Source: Calliphora vicina (Eukaryota; Arthropoda; Insecta; Diptera; Calliphoridae). From it: a stretch of DNA of 64,000 bases. Shown here piece after piece: positions 10,365 to 22,332 of the stretch. The DNA is taken from the NCBI RefSeq assembly GCF_958450345.1, contig NC_088784.1, forward strand, positions 71,697,747 to 71,761,746. Reading direction: 5' to 3'. Under the pieces are notes generated by a model that saw only the letters and a program-made list of their open reading frames with translations, did not search any database and was not told where the DNA came from. The position numbers and the translations under genes are program-made. The first letter of the stretch is position 1. Each line of letters starts with the position of its first letter.

Positions 10365-13300
10365 TAATTAAAAGAGCACTTCAATACGAACCTATTGGTA
10401 TATAACAGAATAGGTGTCCTTTGACTTTAACATTGAGAGAACAGACATAAGTCTGAATGGAGAAATATGCTTAATGATCGCATAAATACCGAATTATATA
10501 CATACAAAATTTACGATTTTTATTTCAGCACATTAATAAGTAAGTACTCTGTAACAATTTGAAATCTAAATTTTTCATTAATTCCATACATTTAAGTTTT
10601 ATTGAGGACGACATACAAAATATACAATGTATTAAATATTTAATGATTTTAACAAAATGTTTTAAATTTGATTTTCTTTTTCCTTAGTCTTTCAAAATTT
10701 CAACATCAAGGGCTTCAAAAGTGAAATAAAAGCATACTAGGGAAAAGGCTAAGCTGCGATAAATTTCTGTTGCTCGTTCGTCTTTATCTTTGTAACAGAT
10801 TTAAACAAAAAAGATTTATAAAGCTGTTTATAGTATTTTTTTTTTTTTGATTTTATGGACAAAGTACAAGTTTATGGCCAAAGAAGAAAATAAAACAAAA
10901 ACATCAATCGTTTATTTAGGTAGAGAGAGGACTCATTTTATATAGCCATTATTTATTTTGTTTTCATGTTGCTTTTAAGAGCCCTGGCAACGAAGCTAAA
11001 AATATGTCGTATGTAAATCAAAGATCATTGATTTGTTTCTTTGCAATGGTTTCTTTTACGACATTAAAGATCGATTTTTCGTTGTTTTTTGTTTTTGTTT
11101 AGATGTCTTGTCTTGCCATTGCTTCCCCCGTAATGTAAACGTTTTAGTTTTTGCAGTTTAAGCTTAAATTGCTTTTAAGAAACTGGGTTGGTTGTGTTGT
11201 TCTTAATCTGAACCTGTAGATCAGTTGCAACATTGTCAACAAGGTTTGTTTTTAAAGGAGGAACAGTGGATCCTATGAAATAGGGATGTTTACTCGATCT
11301 TAAAATCAAAACAATTGCATTTTTACTTTAATCAAGGTTAGTTTATTATAAAATGTAAGAAAAAATAAATCAAAACAGTGGGGTGGTTAGTTTACTAACC
11401 CTCGTGGCGTTTGGCATTAAACATAATTATGAGCATCCTGACGGCAAAGTTTTGAAAAAGAACATAAACGATGACTTCAAAAAATATAATTGTTAAGAAA
11501 AATGCCAATAGATGCCAATAAACTATGTTTTAAAGACTATAGAAAAGGTGGTTAGTAAAGTGACCACTAATCCGCAAAGCGTTAATGCCTTTTATTAGTC
11601 CCTATAAAGATTTGTATGCTGTTTTCCATGGTATTTATGAGTTCCTAACTTTAAGAGGGAATTCTGTATTATTCATTTCTTCATTTGTACTGGAATATGT
11701 TTGTTTTACTGCTTTAAGCCTTTAAGGTTTATGGCTTACATTTATTAACTAAATATCTAAGAATGTATGTATCTGTGTAAACAATGTAAGTAAGTATGTA
11801 TGAGGTTTTAAAAGTAAATATTTGTTGGCGCCATTTGTTTATTATCGCTGCTACTTCAGGGATTAAACCACCATCACACTCTCTCTCTCTTTATTTCCTT
11901 TTCATTTTCCACTTCTTTCTGATCTTGGTTTAATGACTTGTTTTTCCATTGTTGCTCTGTTGTCGTTATTTAGCTGAATTTAATGTTTAAATGTATCTTT
12001 TTTTTCCCCATTTCAAAGTTGGTTTAACGACAAAATCCTCTGTTATCGTGGATGTGTTTTATTTGTTGCTGTGTAACTTGTTAATTGAATTAAAGGAGCA
12101 ACAAAATCAAATGAATAAAACAGCTTTAAAATCCAAGCAAGCGAAATTCGAACAAACAAACCCATAAAGTTAACCCAAACCGTAAGAAGCGCTTTTAAGT
12201 GGTTGTGGTTTGCAGTGGTAGGGTCGGTCTGCCGGTCGTTTTGTCATTGATTTTATTGTTTGCTGTCCAAAGCAACATGATTTCGTTTAGTCTTATAGTT
12301 TCTATGGCACAATTTCAAACTAAAAAAGGTTAAAAATACAAAAAAAAATGATTGGTTTTTTCTTCTGTGGTGAAGGCTCTACTAAGATTGAGAACATTTG
12401 GGGTATTCACAGATTCAACACAGTACAATGATGTTTTTTTTGAAATTTCTCGTGTTCAGAGTTTCTATCATGCAAATGGTGCCCACTATGTTGACCTTTA
12501 TTTTGCACTTTTTTGATTTTCGATGCTACCAAGGTCTAAAATTGATCTCCGTCTACCTAGACCACCACAGTGGATTTCGAAGTTTATAGAAAATGATTCA
12601 AATAGGTCCATGATTTCACCTAGCCACCATAAATACATATGTCCTCCCGGAAAAAGGGTTTAGCACTGATAAATTTCTTAAACATTCAAGATATATATAT
12701 AATCCTCTCCTAACTCATTTGTTTAAATATTTTTTTTTTCAAATATATTATATTTTTTACGTTTAAACTTAGTTATATTTCCATTCATATCAAATTCCAA
12801 AAAAATTTCTTGAATTTTTAGCTCATTAGTGCTTATTGCTACAAAACAAAAAAAGCCCTCAAGGACATTTATATTTAATCGTTTTCCCCATAGCCCGAAT
12901 ATATATGTCATCTCCAAATCAATGAATACCCATAATTACACTTAACTTAAGTAAGTCATAAAATTTATATTTTTATGTCTCAATATACATAAATATTTGT
13001 TTACATGTACAACTAACAATTCATGTTAAATGATTATAAATGTTTTAATAAAAAAAAAATCACATAAAAATAAATGAGAAGAACCAGCAAATCCAGTAGA
13101 TATCTACATATGGACATATTTTCCATTTTATGTTTATGATCTTTATTACGCTGATTGTTATGTTTTGATTAAAATGTACAAATATTTTATTTTACAACCG
13201 CTACTTAAACATTCACTTGCCAGAACATTGGACTACTTAAGGACTTAATGTCATCTTTAAGGCGGGATGTAAGGTGATGGTGGTCTTAAAGATTTTTCTA

Positions 13301-13547
13301 AATTGTTTATGGTATTTCATAATATTATGAAAATAAAACATATAAATCTGTGGAGTTTGGACAAACCCTCTTAAGTCGAGATAAGAAAATATATTGGTTT
13401 TTATAATGAAACTAACTTTTTTAAAATGCTCCGTTTACACTAATCTGCTTCTTCTTACGAATATTAGTTTCCAAGATATCATAAAAAAGCAAATCAACTT
13501 ATTTGGAGTTATTGTTGATCTGTTTTTGGCAAAACAACTTAATTCCC
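10365..13547. other. Long non-coding stretch, little recognised
   Basis: About 3.2 kb with no supported gene. It holds a CT-rich tract near 11880 and a pair of similar blocks beginning GGTGGTTAGT (11384 and 11550), the first containing the palindrome GGTTAGTTTACTAACC, which recalls subterminal repeats of DNA transposons. The open frames at 12398-12589, 12723-12917 and 13394-13588 are low complexity. Confidence 0.45.
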
Positions 13548-13643
13548 AAAAACTGTTGAATTTATCGATAATTATTTTATTATTATAATAAAGCTCTTCA
13601 AGGACAAATAATAAAATATTGATCGATAAATTCAACAGTTTTT
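13548..13643. repeat. 96-bp inverted repeat
   Basis: AAAAACTGTTGAATTTATCG at the left and its reverse complement at the right flank a short A+T-rich loop. It includes ATCGATAA-type cores. It looks like a very small MITE or foldback; no target duplication was resolved. Confidence 0.6.
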
Positions 13644-13757
13644 GCGCTCTAATGAAAAATTTTAAAATTCCACTTGAGTTGTTTTGTCAAAAGTTCACAG
13701 AAATATAAATTGTAATTATAAAATGATTTGAGATATTGTTACATAAAACAGTATATA

Positions 13758-14495
13758 AAGCGTGTTTTTTATGACCAATAGAACTTACGAAAGGGTTAAC
13801 TATCAAATGAACTGTCATACTGCGCACTCTTGATGACATTTATGATCAGTATACTGTGGCAAATCATCATGATTAAATTGACGCTTGAGCAACGCTACCA
13901 AATTATCCAAATTCACTATGAAAATCAGTCAACGATTCGGGCAATTTATAGACGACTGTTTTATCGCAAATTGTGCTCAGTGATGAAGATAATTTTTGGC
14001 TTAACGAGTTTGTTAATAAACAAAATAGCAGCATATGGAGTGAAACCAATCCACAACAGACTCCATTACATCCAGTTTGCTGCGGATTACACGCTCATTT
14101 CTGCAAAAATGAAACCGGAGATTGCGATACGGCCAATGGAGATCATTACCGCAACATGATTAATGAATTTTTTTGTTTGAAAATATGGATGACAATTGGA
14201 CTTCAATGTCGTGCGATTTGACATCTCTCGATTATTTCCGGTTGGTCCACGTGAAGTTATACTAATAAACCAGCATTAGTAGACGCCTTGGAGGCCAACA
14301 ATGTGAGTGTTATTTCCGACATACGGTCAGCAATGTTCGAAAAAGTGGCCCAAAATTGGATGTTATATGGGAGCCCAAGCTTCGTGCTTGAGCCGAAACA
14401 TTACGACCTGCACTTTGCTCACAAGATTACGTTCAGAAGCGTCACAGCAAATACTTTAGGAATATTCCAAATAACACTGTAATGATCTTCAAAAT
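13758..14495 (+). pseudogene. Tc1/mariner-superfamily transposase relic (second family), copy 1
   Basis: After a TA the sequence begins AAGCGTGTTTTTTATGACC, matching the terminal repeat of the better copy at 41653. Translated fragments include LTLEQRYQIIQIHYENQ (N-terminal HTH, from 13875), SIWSETNPQQT (near 14030) and a C-terminal EANNVSVISDIRSAM (near 14290). The central catalytic block is largely deleted and several stops occur. No right terminal repeat was found. Confidence 0.65.
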
Positions 14496-15169
14496 GGTGG
14501 ATAAGCCCATACTACGGGGGTACGGGGAAGTTGCTTGAAAGATTCTCTCAGTCTTTTGAAAGAATCTTACGAACTTCTGCACTAATGATTACAGGTACAA
14601 TGATGGACTAGCTGGTCAAAAGAGTTGTTCCCAACTCTTCCTTTAGCACAGGCGCGGATCCAGAGGGAGTAAAATAGGAATTTTCCCTCACCAAAACTGA
14701 AAAGTTTTCATATAAAAAAGAAGAAAATTGATCACTGCACATCCAGATATTCCTTCATTAGATATTCCTTTAAAAATGGGAGAAAAAGAGTCCGTTTGTG
14801 GTCTTAACTATTGAACGGAAGGTGTCATTAAGACTTTTGGACCAATCCAGTGTTTTAAAGTCTAAGATTTCTACCATCAAGTTGGCCATGAATTGGTTAT
14901 GTTTTATTGGATATACGGCATTGATATTCGAATCTATACCATCTAGACGTCATAGAATTTGGTTTTTAAGTGGCGGGCATTTCTTAACGAGGTGGAGACA
15001 CTCTACTGAAAATAGGGTCACTAGGCTATACAAGTAATCATATTGTGGACATTGCTTAAGGTTTTATCGGATATACGAGATTGATATTCGAATCTATAAC
15101 ATGTGCACTAAATGAAATTTAGTCCTGGAATGACATCTCTTAACGAGATGCCAGCTCGGTTAGCAAAAC
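14496..15169. other. Non-coding with a duplicated short block
   Basis: GATATTCGAATCTATA occurs at about 14922 and 15080 within two longer similar blocks (both preceded by GGATATACG), so this is decayed duplicated sequence leading into the tandem array on the right. No coding motif is supported. Confidence 0.4.
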
Positions 15170-17290
15170 TGCGAAATTCAGCTCTTGGAGGCGATAATGG
15201 AATATCACATGCAGGACATGATTAAGACGCGACTTTACATCTACGCTTAAACGAGATGATTCACAAAGACTACTTGCATAATCACAACCAAGGTATGGCC
15301 TGAATATAATTGTCATCGATTGATTGCTTTACCAACATTCCGCGGGTTCAACTTCAGTCACTGCCTGCTTTAATTGCATGCCAAGATAATGAATCTACCA
15401 TATAAGTTGTCAGAATGAGAAAGAGCACCTTCTGTGCCACAGTCTGACGCTAGCGAATCGGAGATTGTAGACATTCTTCGGATCTGCTGGAAATAAACTT
15501 CAGAAGGAATTTCGCTCTTGGAAGTGAAAATTCATGATTTGAGGGCTATCACATTCAGGACTTAATTAAAACGCGACTTTACATCCACTCCTAAACAAGA
15601 CGATTCACAAAGGCTACTTGTAGAATGACTACCATGGTATGACCTGACTATATTTTGTCATCGATCGATTGCTTTAACAAATATGTCGCGTATTCAACTT
15701 CAGTCACTGTTCACTTGAGTTGTATGCCATGAAAATGAAGCTACCTTATAATGACTTTCGTAGAAGTTGTCAGAATGAGAAAGACCGAATTCTCTGACAC
15801 AGTCTGACCCTAGCGGATCGGAGATTCTAGACACTAGTTTTGCACGGACCAATTGGCGACTCTGTTGGATATGGACGTCAGAAGGAAGCATACATTCATT
15901 CTTGCAACTGAATGGTTGGTTAAGAACTAATTTCAGTCAAACGGAATAATGATTCAGTATTCCTTACTAAGACTCTTTCATTGCGGGTATCACAATGGGA
16001 ACAACGCCGTAAGACTCAAGTATGTCACTATTCGGCAGGATATTAAAGCTACCATGGTTTCTGTAGAAGTTTTCAGATTGGGAAAAAGGCGATGAGGGCT
16101 GTGCAACTTCTCTGCCCCTGTCCAGCCATAGCGGATTGAAGATTCGAGACGATTGATGTAATACAACCTGTAAAATCTGTCGGAGATGCTCGTCAGAAGT
16201 ATAAAGACCTTCGTTCGTACAATTGAATGGATACTGACTCAGTATTCCCTACTATGACTCTTTCATTGCGGGTATCACAATGATACTGATGCCGAAAGAC
16301 TGAAGTATGTTATTATTCGGTAGGATATTGAATCTTCCATGGCTTCTGTAGAAGTTGTCAGAATGGGAAAGAGGAGAATAGGGCTGTGCAACTTCTGTTC
16401 GGCCTTAGCGGATTAAAGATTCGAAGCGATTGATTTGCACAACCTGTCAAATCTGAAGATGGTCGTTAGAAGGATAAACACCTTCGTTTGTGCAATATAA
16501 TAGCCTGATTAGAGACTCATTATGTCCGAAGTGGGTACTGACTCAGTATTTCTCACCTTGGTTATTTCATTCCGATGAAATAACCTATTCACCATTCGGC
16601 AGGAGATTGAATCTACCGTTACTTCTGTAGAAATTGTCAGAATAGGAAAGAGGAGCAGATGGCATTGTAACTTCTCTTCCACTGTCCGGCTCTAGCGGAT
16701 TAATGACTGTCGGACATGGTCGTCAGAAGGATAAACACCTTCGTTCGTGCAATTGAATGACTCGATTAAAGACTCATTTCGGTCGAATGGGATACTGACA
16801 CAGTATTCCTTACCTTGGTTATTTCTTTCTGAAAGACTTAAGTATGTCAGAATGGGAAAGAGTAGAAGAGGACTTTGAAACTTGTCTGCCACTTTCCGGT
16901 CCTATCGGATTGAAGATTCGAGACGACTGATGTGCACGATCTGTCGTTCGTTCAATTGAATGGCTTTATTGAAGACTCATTACGATCGAAGGGGATACTG
17001 AATCAGTATTCCTTAACTTGACTATTTCTTTCTGGGTACAACAAGGCGAGGAATGCTGAAAGACTCAAGTATGCCACTATTCGGCAGGAGGTTAAAGCTA
17101 CCATGGCTTCTGTAGAAGTTGTCAGAATGGGAAAGAAGAGAAGTGGGCAGTGCAACTTCTTTGCCGCCCCTAGCGGATTGAAGATTCTGACTCAGTATTC
17201 CTTAACTTGACTATTTCTTTCTGGATAGTTATAACAAGGTGACGGATGCTGAAAGACTCAAGTGTATCACTATTCATTTAATCCATCGTT
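15170..17290. repeat. Decayed tandem array, units about 200-390 bp
   Basis: Units share ordered landmarks: GACTCAAGTATGTCACTATT, CCATGGCTTCTGTAGAAGTT, GTCAGAATGGGAAAGA, then CTAGCGGATTGAAGATTC. The CTAGCGGAT-type landmark recurs near 15450, 15811, 16126, 16405, 16690, 16905 and 17170. The first two units (15170-15900) are longer and share GCGACTTTACATC blocks. The array is visibly richer in G+C than its flanks. Frames are broken in every unit, so it is a satellite-like or expanded transposon-derived repeat, not a repeat protein. Confidence 0.75.
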
Positions 17291-18416
17291 TACTTCAACA
17301 GAAATGTCTTTAATGCTATTCGAATCAATTTTCAGAGTCCATTGATAGATGAGATACAGAAATTGCTAAATTTTTCTTTGGAACAAATATGAGAAGGACC
17401 TAGTGGAAGTTGGAATATTTTGGGAAATTTGAAGTACAATTGAACCACATCGATATTTGTTTTACGGACACTCTATTTTCCAACGAAGTAACATGCATTT
17501 CAACAAAACACAAACAAATTACACGTGTATGTACTAAAATACGTAACTAAATATGAACTAATAATTGTATGTATTGTATTGTATATTTAAGTACACATGT
17601 TTTGACAACATTTAAAATGTAATTTTGTTTTTTTAATTTGAAAATGTATAAAATCGAAACCCTGTATTAAGCTAGTGCTCAAGCTGGTAGTAACATGGTA
17701 ACAAAACTGCCAATACAACACAGTGAGTTGAGTTGAGTGTATCATGTTGCGTCTAGGTGGCGACAATTGTTATTTATTTTTGTATTTTTTATTTATTAAT
17801 TTATAGTATATTTTTGTTGTTTAGTGTTCAACACGTACTTACGTGTGTTGTTCTCGTAGTTATAGACTGAAATATTAAATATGATTTTAATTCGCTACAA
17901 GTTGTATGGAAAATTCTCTTAAAACATGGAAAAAACAAAAAAAAAACCAAACAAACCTCTAATCAAATCATAAGCTATGATTTTTTTATTTTTATTATTT
18001 TTTTCTGTTGTAGTTTATAATTGTTTAAACGTTACCGACTGCAGCGTAGAAGAAAATTTACATACATAATTGACATTTATACTGTAATACAGTGTACTGG
18101 ATGAATTGTATGGTAGTTACTAGTGGGTGGTCATTTTGGTAATGTGTGAGAAATATGTAATTATCAGCAAAGGAAACATGCATATTAAACTAAAATAACC
18201 AAGCAAAAGTTGTTGATAAAGCAAAAAACGATTAAAAGAATCAATGGGTTATTAAAAGATCAAAGTCAAAAAGTATATGCAACTGATAATATCTAGTAAA
18301 CATTTAGATTTTTTGTTATACTCAATCGTATTGATCATAATTTTATAACACCTAATCTTGAGGACCCATAATAATAAAGACATTTTTAAAGTCTTGTCAT
18401 CAATTTTATTATAACC
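17291..18416. other. Non-coding, nothing recognised
   Basis: A+T-rich sequence with mono-nucleotide tracts; no supported frames or repeat ends. Confidence 0.5.
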
Positions 18417-18830
18417 TTCAACATGAGTGGCAGGGTATATATGAGCTCGTCATTCCGTTTGCGATTTCTATATTTTTTATTTACGACCCCATAAAGTATA
18501 TTCTGTATAAAGTACTTTCCGTGGCATCTATATATCCGTTATATTCCCGATTCGGTTGCTATTTAAAATCGAGGAAATCTGCTCACAAATGGGACCGATG
18601 CTGAAAGACTCAAGTATGTCACTATCCCACAACTACCATGGCTTCTGTAAAAGTTGTTAGAATTGCAAATAGTAGAATAGGGCTGTGCAGCTTCTCTCCC
18701 ATTGTCTGGCTCTAGCGGATTGAAGACTCGAGACGATTGATTTGCCTATATTTGATCTATATCTGCATTATTAAATCATTATAATAGCTTTTTCTACAAA
18801 AATTTATTTTTTTTTTAAAGGATTTCCCTT
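18417..18830 (+). mobile_element. mini-me/DINE-1-type element, interrupted and truncated
   Basis: The left part has the family phrases CATTCCGTTTGCG, CGACCCCATAAAGTATATT and GCTATTTAAAATCG. The right part resumes at 18745 with ATTTGATCTATATCTGCATT. Between them (18597-18745) lies a piece of the tandem array found at 15-17 kb. The 3' hairpin end is missing. Confidence 0.6.
18597..18745 (+). repeat. Stray unit of the 15-17 kb tandem repeat
   Basis: It contains GAAAGACTCAAGTATGTCAC, CCATGGCTTCTGTAAAAG and CTCTAGCGGATTGAAG in the same order as the array units. It sits inside a mini-me element, so array units have moved or been captured outside the array. Confidence 0.7.
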
Positions 18831-19439
18831 CCTTTTCATATTTCGTGTGATCAATTTAATTTAATTGAATCTGAAATATTTATTTTAGAGTCTTTTTGCA
18901 TACGATGCTGATCGTTTTTACATGACAACTTTTTTAAACAAACCACATCAAGCGATTTTGAAGATAATTTTGTACATATGCCTTCTTCATATAAAGAACG
19001 AACTCTATTGAACATATTCGAAATCCCGAAAATCTGTTTAAAATTCATATTTAAGAAGATATTCCTATAAGATAGGTCCATAATAGATATTATTTACAGC
19101 CGTATCATTATAAAATTCCTCGGAATCATAAATCACTTATAAATGTTTATATCGACATAAAATTCTACTGCTTGTAACTCTCATATAAATGTTTGTATCA
19201 TGACAAAATAATCAATAGCGAAACCGGAAATATGCCGAAAATTTAGAAAATAAGCTCTAACCATAAAAGTTTATATAATTTTTAAATACAAAATATTTTT
19301 TTTTCATTTAAAAAGGTTATAAAATTCGTTGCATAGAAAAATGCTCTAAGAGGAAGACATGCATAAACATACACTAACAAATCGATGGCAAAATTCTTAA
19401 ATATAATACACACATTTCCAATTCAGATATTGAACGCCT
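18831..19439. other. Non-coding, nothing recognised
   Basis: A minus-strand frame at 18851-19081 has no recognisable domain. GAAACCGGAAATATGCC at about 19221 recurs inverted near 22709, hinting at an old dispersed repeat. Confidence 0.4.
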
Positions 19440-20620
19440 TCTTTTCTTAAAGAGAAACCTTAGAAGGAAGTGGCAACATGCTTGAAAACAGAGGCTGTCT
19501 GCTTCTAGTAAAAAGCTGAAAAGAGTTCTTCAATTGGAAAAGTATCGCAGAAATAGAAATTACATTCACACAAATTTTTCCCTTTGGAAGGCAACGAAAA
19601 ATATCAAGCCACCGGTAGAGGTACAAAGCACTTTTAAGGAAAGATCACTTAAGTGCAGTCTTAGAACCAAATACGACAACAAATGATTTTGAACTTGAAG
19701 AGCCATCTGTACCTACGTTATCTAACATGGATATACTTCCTATAAGCCCAGATGACATTAACAAAGTTATCAAAGAGAATATAATATTGAAAAAAGCACC
19801 AGGAAATGATTCAGTGATTAAAAATCTATAATTCTGTTATCTACAATATTTAATACGATCTTTAAACTATGAGTTTTTCCGACAAATTGGAAAACTTCTC
19901 ACAGGATAATTATACCAAAGGCATCCTCCTACAGACCTATTAGCTTACTTCCTTGTATGTCAAAGCTATTCGAAAAAATATTTCAAAAGAAAATCATAGC
20001 ATTTTTAAATGAGAAAAATACTATCCCTGAAAATCTTTCGAATTAAGGAAATATTTTTCTGCTATATTTTTGGATGTCAGTATATAATATTAAATGTTTG
20101 CTAACATCATCTACCCATAAACTACTGGAATCGTATCTATCGGACCGTTTATTTACAGTTAAGTACAAGAGAATATAAGATTGAAAGGGTTCTTGGACCT
20201 ACCCTCTATTTACTTTACACCTCCGACTTGCCTACGAGCTATAAATTCACTATTTCTACATTTGCTGATGATACCGCCATTATTAGGTCGCACGAAAATC
20301 CACACAAATCATCTAGACAACTGAATGACACCTCATATGTGTGGAGATATGCTTGAAAAACTGGAAAATATGGGTGAATGAGTTACTTTTGCTCATGTCA
20401 CACATATCAATGTTAATATATCTCAGTCCGATTATGTAACACAATTTGGTATTCTTTTGGCGTCGTCATATAGAAATTAGAAGACTTCACATGAAGTCAA
20501 AAGCCTCTAAAATTCACTAGTTACTCAGTGACCAATCAAAATTAAGCCTAGAATAAAAAGTCTTATAAACAACATGGATGTGGGCAAGTACTAGAAACAG
20601 TCTACCAACAAAAAAATTTG
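19440..20620 (+). pseudogene. jockey-like non-LTR retrotransposon, reverse transcriptase relic
   Basis: Translated fragments follow the order of jockey-clade ORF2. There is a basic linker (KLRRKWQHA) near 19460, SLWKATKNIKPP near 19585, IKENIILKKAPGNDS near 19770, SSYRPISLLPCMSKLFEKIF near 19930, LESYLSDRLFTVKY near 20130, and the catalytic box FADD at 20261-20272 (in TFADDTAIIRSH). Frameshifts and stops occur throughout, and endonuclease and ORF1 are not seen. A 3' piece of a similar ORF lies at 21228. Confidence 0.8.
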
Positions 20621-21227
20621 TAAATGAATCAAACTTGACATTTTTAATTGTAATATTAGACTAGATATGTATATTATATTTTATATATAAACAAAATGTA
20701 TTTCTATGGTCATTCGTACAAAAATTATTACCAAATCCGACACTAGCTCAGATATCTTAATTTTATACAAAAAAAAAATTATTTTTTAATGTGTTTTTAT
20801 CATTTCTTAAGTGTTAACAAGATGGCTCGATTGACAGCTATATTTTTGACCATTCAATTTAAATACAAATTAATTTTGAGTAATTTCAGTTTGAATGGAA
20901 TTTTTTGGATAATTTGTAACGAGCGTCACGTAACGTGCATCACAAAATGTTCTCGGCTTTTTATGAAAATGGCAAATGTTTGTTCATGCAAATAAGTTAT
21001 ATCAGAATTCTCTTTCATTCATATTTATTTTAGGAATAAGATTTTGTGTGCTTTATTATGCAAAATTCTCTAAAATTATGAAAAAACACTTGAACTTTTA
21101 ATGTTACTTCCATTTTTTGTAACGTGCGTCACAAAAGTGATTTTTTCGCAAGAAATGGCAATTATAAGGTAACGTTCGTCACGCAGGATTTGCCCATATA
21201 TGGAATCCATTTACGAGGAACGTTAAG
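20621..21227. other. Non-coding with three GTAACG..CGTCAC motifs
   Basis: TGTAACGAGCGTCACG (near 20917), TGTAACGTGCGTCACA (near 21118) and GGTAACGTTCGTCACG (near 21170) share one pattern. The sequence lies between two jockey-like fragments and may be an insertion separating them. No coding sequence is supported; the frame at 20789-20995 has no domain. Confidence 0.4.
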
Positions 21228-21430
21228 TATTACCAGTATTGATCTTATACAGAGGGTCCAATCGAAAATTCCATGGTAAATAAGAAATGAAAATATCCAC
21301 AGGGACTTGGAAGTACCACTAAAGAAACTCCTTGATAAACTTCCTCGACTTCTCTCACAAAAGCCAAACCAAATCAAAGCTTCGTAGAACCGATCTACTA
21401 ACCCGCTAAGATGAGGTCCATTTAACAATC
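21228..21430 (+). pseudogene. jockey-like ORF2 C-terminal fragment
   Basis: Plus-strand translation gives LIQRVQSKIPW, then NIHRDLEVPL and KPNQIKAS, the pattern of the region after the reverse transcriptase in jockey elements (IQR.QSK.LR..., ..HRDL..P...). It is probably the 3' continuation of the relic ending near 20620, displaced by about 600 bp. Confidence 0.6.
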
Positions 21431-21463
21431 AATGCACTATTTAAGGAGCAATTGGTTTTTATT

Positions 21464-22332
21464 TTTGTTATGACTTAAAAATGCGGGATTTACAATAGAT
21501 TGGGTATCTTTTGAACGCGGTTTTTGTTTTTAATAACTAATATGACATTTTGAAGGGTTCATATCTGTCATTTATTCTCAGTTAGTTATTTAATATTATA
21601 GTGTAAAAAACTAAACAAAAAACTAACTGTGCGGTTCAGAAAAAGTTCATAGACCAAGAATTGGAGGCATTACTTCATGAAGATTGTTGTCGAACTCAAC
21701 AAGAGCTTTCAAAATCATTAGCAATTTCAAAACATTTTCTAGCATCAGGATTCATTCAAAAGCAGGGAAATTGGATACCGTACGAATTGAAACCGATAGA
21801 CCTTGAAAGACGATTTGGCATGTCCGAAATGATGCTTGAACGCTATAAAAGAAAATTATTTTGTCAACGAATCCGAAACATAAACGATCATATGTGAAGC
21901 CCGACAAACCAGCCGAATCGACACCAAAGTCAAATATCCATGGCGTTAAGGTAATTCACTGTAGTTGGTGGAATCAAAAGGGTCCCATCTATTATGAGCT
22001 GTTGAAATCTTACCAGATCATCACAGGGAAGCCGTCCTGAAAAATGCCAGACACGAAGCCCTAATATTCCATCATGACAACCCTGATGTCACATCAGGTA
22101 TGTTTTGCCAAGTTTGGGAGGTTTGTTTGGAATACGCTTCACTTTGGAACAGAATATCCTATATTGGCTTGATTCGTTCTTGGCCGCCAAAGATGAGCAG
22201 TTCTTTTGGCTCGGAATCTCGGAATATGTTGCCAGAATGATGGGGAAAGTTCATAGCTAATAATGGCCAATAATTTGATTAAATTTATTTTGTACAAATG
22301 TTTCAAAATAAAGTCTAAGTCATACACCCGTA
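21464..22332 (+). mobile_element. mariner (mauritiana-like), broken copy 2
   Basis: The left end keeps ATGACTTAAAAATGCGGGAT (outermost bases lost) and the right end GTCATACACCC. The 5' leader and HTH region are well preserved (QELEALLHEDCCRTQQELSK from 21655, FIQKQGNWIPYELKP near 21750, MMLERYKRKLF near 21830). Further on, stops, a deletion around the first catalytic Asp and a gap after HHDN remove activity. The C-terminal block YWLDSFLAAKDEQFFWLG is clear near 22155. Confidence 0.85.
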
